Assembly: GCA_029934875.1 (NCBI GenBank)
Contig: JAOZLK010000186.1
Coordinates: forward strand, 1-7,888
Reading direction: 5' to 3'
DNA from: Bacteroidales bacterium
Lineage (GTDB): Bacteria; Bacteroidota; Bacteroidia; Bacteroidales; GCA-2748055
DNA length: 7,888 nt
The position numbers were made by a program, and so were the translations under genes. Positions 6,068 through 7,888 of the stretch are shown here, in pieces (position 1 is the first letter of the stretch; each line of letters begins with the position of its first letter). The notes beneath the pieces were generated by a model that was not told the DNA's origin, searched no databases, and was given only the letters and a program-made list of their open reading frames with translations.

Positions 6068-7888
6068 ACACTTTCTCATAGAGCGAAAGATCTTGATTTC
6101 CATGCTGTTCATTGCAGCATCCATGCTGGGGTACATCTCCTGGAAACAGCTGAAGATGGAGATCTTTCCCAATGCTGAGCTGCCCATGCTCTTCATCCAG
6201 GTAAACTCCCGGATTGAAGTGACCCCCGAATATATGGAACAGGAGGCAATAATTCCTGTGGAGAGCATGATTGCCGGGCTGGAGAACATCGAAGAGATTA
6301 GATCCACAGCAGGAAGGCGCATGGGATCGATAATGATCTCCTACGAGGAGCGGACCGATCTGAAATATGCCTACCTGAAGCTTGACGAGCAGGTGGCTGC
6401 TATCCGGGGCGAATTGCCAGATGAGTTCATGCTACAGGTGGTTAAAATTGACCTGGATCAGGCAAATAATACCCTCATGAGTTTACAGGCACGGGGATCA
6501 GGGGGAGTGGACCGGGTGCGGAACTATGTGGACCAGCATGTGGTCAATGAGCTTGAAAATATCGAGGGAGTAGCCGCGGTAAATGTCTTTGGCGGCAGAC
6601 AGAAATCGGTTGATATCATCCTCGACAGGGCAGCATGCGAGGCCTACAACATTGCGCCCACAAGGGTCAGGAGTATCCTGTCATCCAATATGAACCTACG
6701 ACAGTATGGAGGATTGGTAAAAGATAAGGGACAGCGCTACTTCGTTTATCTCAACGCTGAATATGAGAACATCTCCCAGATCGAAGAACTAATCGTCGGA
6801 AGAGGCAGTAACCCGGTGAGAATGAAGGATATTGCAGAGGTATACTACGGGCAGAAGGAGGAAGAGACCATCAGCCGGGTCAATGGAAAAGATGCGGTTT
6901 CCATGGAGCTGATCAATGATGCACAGGCCAATATCATTGAACTTTCCCATAAGGTGGAAGATCAGCTTGAAAAACTGAACCGGGAGGGAGAGCCCTTCGA
7001 TATGGAGATCATGATCCAGGATAACAGTGCCGAAGAGATGGAAGATAATATCATGCAGATCATTCGCCTTGCCCTCACCGGTGCACTGCTGGCCATCTTT
7101 GTTTTGTGGGTTTTCCTTCGAAACGTGAGGCTGGTTCTACTGGTGGCCCTGGCCATGCCCATCTCCATTTTCGCAGCCTTTAACCTCTTCTATGGCTTCG
7201 ATATATCCATTAACAGCCTGACCCTCATCGGTATTGCCCTGGCTGTTGGAATGCTTTTGGATACTTCAGTGGTGGTTCTTGAAAACATTTACAGACTAAG
7301 AAGCCTTGGCTATGAACCGGCCAGGGCAGTGATTCATGGAACAGGGGAGGTTTGGCGCTCCATTGTGGCAGCAACTGCCACTACCATTGCGGTATTCATA
7401 CCATTTATTTTTTCTTCCGACTTCCTGGTCAAATTGCTGGCCAGGCACATTGGTGTTTCAATAATTTCCACGCTCACCTTTGCCCTCTTCGTCTCTTTGC
7501 TGCTCATCCCCATGGCAGTTCATGTGATCCTTTCACGCAGGAAAGAGGGAAAAAAGCTGGTTTACCAGAAGGTATCGCTGGACATGCGCCTTGTTCGCAT
7601 CTACCTCTCACTTCTGAAAACAGCCCTTCGAAATCCAGCGCCCACCATCATAGGGGTTCTGATCCTATTCTTCGGCACCATCCTCACCACCCTTTCGGTT
7701 TCCGTAAACAAACTGAATGAGTTGGAGAGTTCGCAAATCACCCTTTATGTAAGCATGCCCACCGGCACCACCCTCGAAACCACCGACGCACTGGTAGCCA
7801 GCATGGAGGAGACCTTGATGAAAATTGAGGAGCATAAGGAAGTGATTTCCAGAATAGAAGAGGAGGAAGCTACGGTAAGCATCATGCT
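6060..7888 (+). CDS. RND efflux permease 2 (divergent AcrB-like paralogue, 3' truncated by window end)
   Basis: The frame is open from GTG 6060 to the end of the window: 609 complete codons plus two bases, about 60% of the expected 1,000-1,050 residues. I checked it codon by codon and found no stop or frameshift. The N-terminus reads MNKHFLIERK, then TM1 (about 10-28) and EIFPNAELP, a classic RND start. The first internal ATG, at 6102, would cut into TM1, so GTG 6060 is preferred. The first porter region lies at about 29-333. TM2-6 occupy about 334-505, with GMLLDTSVVVLEN holding Asp401 (the AcrB Asp407 position) and Thr402. TTIAVFIP lies at 441-448 and TM7 at about 528-545. After TM7 the EFMP motif of permease 1 is replaced by an unrelated stretch before SMPTGTTLE. 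TM8-12 are not visible. Sharing the operon's single adaptor and channel, it probably pairs with permease 1, as MdtC does with MdtB. A separate homotrimer remains possible. Confidence 0.92.
   Translation, partial: MNKHFLIERKILISMLFIAASMLGYISWKQLKMEIFPNAELPMLFIQVNSRIEVTPEYMEQEAIIPVESMIAGLENIEEIRSTAGRRMGSIMISYEERTDLKYAYLKLDEQVAAIRGELPDEFMLQVVKIDLDQANNTLMSLQARGSGGVDRVRNYVDQHVVNELENIEGVAAVNVFGGRQKSVDIILDRAACEAYNIAPTRVRSILSSNMNLRQYGGLVKDKGQRYFVYLNAEYENISQIEELIVGRGSNPVRMKDIAEVYYGQKEEETISRVNGKDAVSMELINDAQANIIELSHKVEDQLEKLNREGEPFDMEIMIQDNSAEEMEDNIMQIIRLALTGALLAIFVLWVFLRNVRLVLLVALAMPISIFAAFNLFYGFDISINSLTLIGIALAVGMLLDTSVVVLENIYRLRSLGYEPARAVIHGTGEVWRSIVAATATTIAVFIPFIFSSDFLVKLLARHIGVSIISTLTFALFVSLLLIPMAVHVILSRRKEGKKLVYQKVSLDMRLVRIYLSLLKTALRNPAPTIIGVLILFFGTILTTLSVSVNKLNELESSQITLYVSMPTGTTLETTDALVASMEETLMKIEEHKEVISRIEEEEATVSIM

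Noticed and set aside
6029..6322. 97-codon minus-strand open frame over the permease junction
   Set aside because: It is antisense to the end of permease 1 and the start of permease 2, both supported by strong family motifs, and shows no domain of its own.
4309..7400. Near-repeat DNA between the permeases (around 4309-4332 and 7380-7403)
   Set aside because: The similarity encodes the shared T-T-I-x-V-F-I-P motif and simply reflects protein homology; it is not a recombination repeat.
7352..7720. 122-codon plus-strand open frame within permease 2
   Set aside because: It lies in another frame wholly inside the unbroken permease frame, and its His/Cys/Pro-rich translation looks like noise.

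Overview
This window is a 7.9 kb stretch in which every supported gene lies on the + strand. It reads most naturally as part of a Bacteroidota chromosome. The reasons are a golvesin/xanthan-lyase-like C-terminal domain of a kind common in that phylum, A-rich or SD-less regions ahead of most start codons, and a tightly packed TolC - lipoprotein HlyD adaptor - RND - RND gene order that is common there. GC looks near 50%, on the high side for the phylum. No finer taxonomic assignment can be supported from the sequence alone.

Layout: 1-342 is the 3' end of a probably exported protein ending in a golvesin/Xly CBD-like beta-sandwich domain, interrupted by a Gly/Gln-rich stretch. After a 38 bp gap comes a four-gene efflux cluster: a TolC-family outer-membrane channel (381-1874), a lipoprotein periplasmic adaptor (1877-2947), a full-length RND permease (2966-6067), and a second, divergent RND permease. 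The second permease starts at a GTG (6060) inside the end of the first and runs off the window at 7888. Gaps are 2 bp, 18 bp and -8 bp, so the four genes very probably form one transcription unit.

How they work together: the permeases sit in the inner membrane and use proton flow to move substrate from the periplasm or the outer leaflet. The lipid-anchored adaptor bridges to the TolC-like duct, which opens to the outside. Two permease genes sharing one adaptor and one channel resemble MdtABC of enterobacteria, where MdtB and MdtC form a mixed trimer. Here that is an inference. Substrate cannot be read from the sequence.

No RNA genes, mobile elements, CRISPR arrays, convincing promoters or terminators, or transcriptional regulators were found. 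There is no intergenic stretch longer than 38 bp. The window looks like an ordinary efflux operon. The points most worth a second look are the paired, diverged permeases, their altered proton-relay residues, and the overlapping GTG start.
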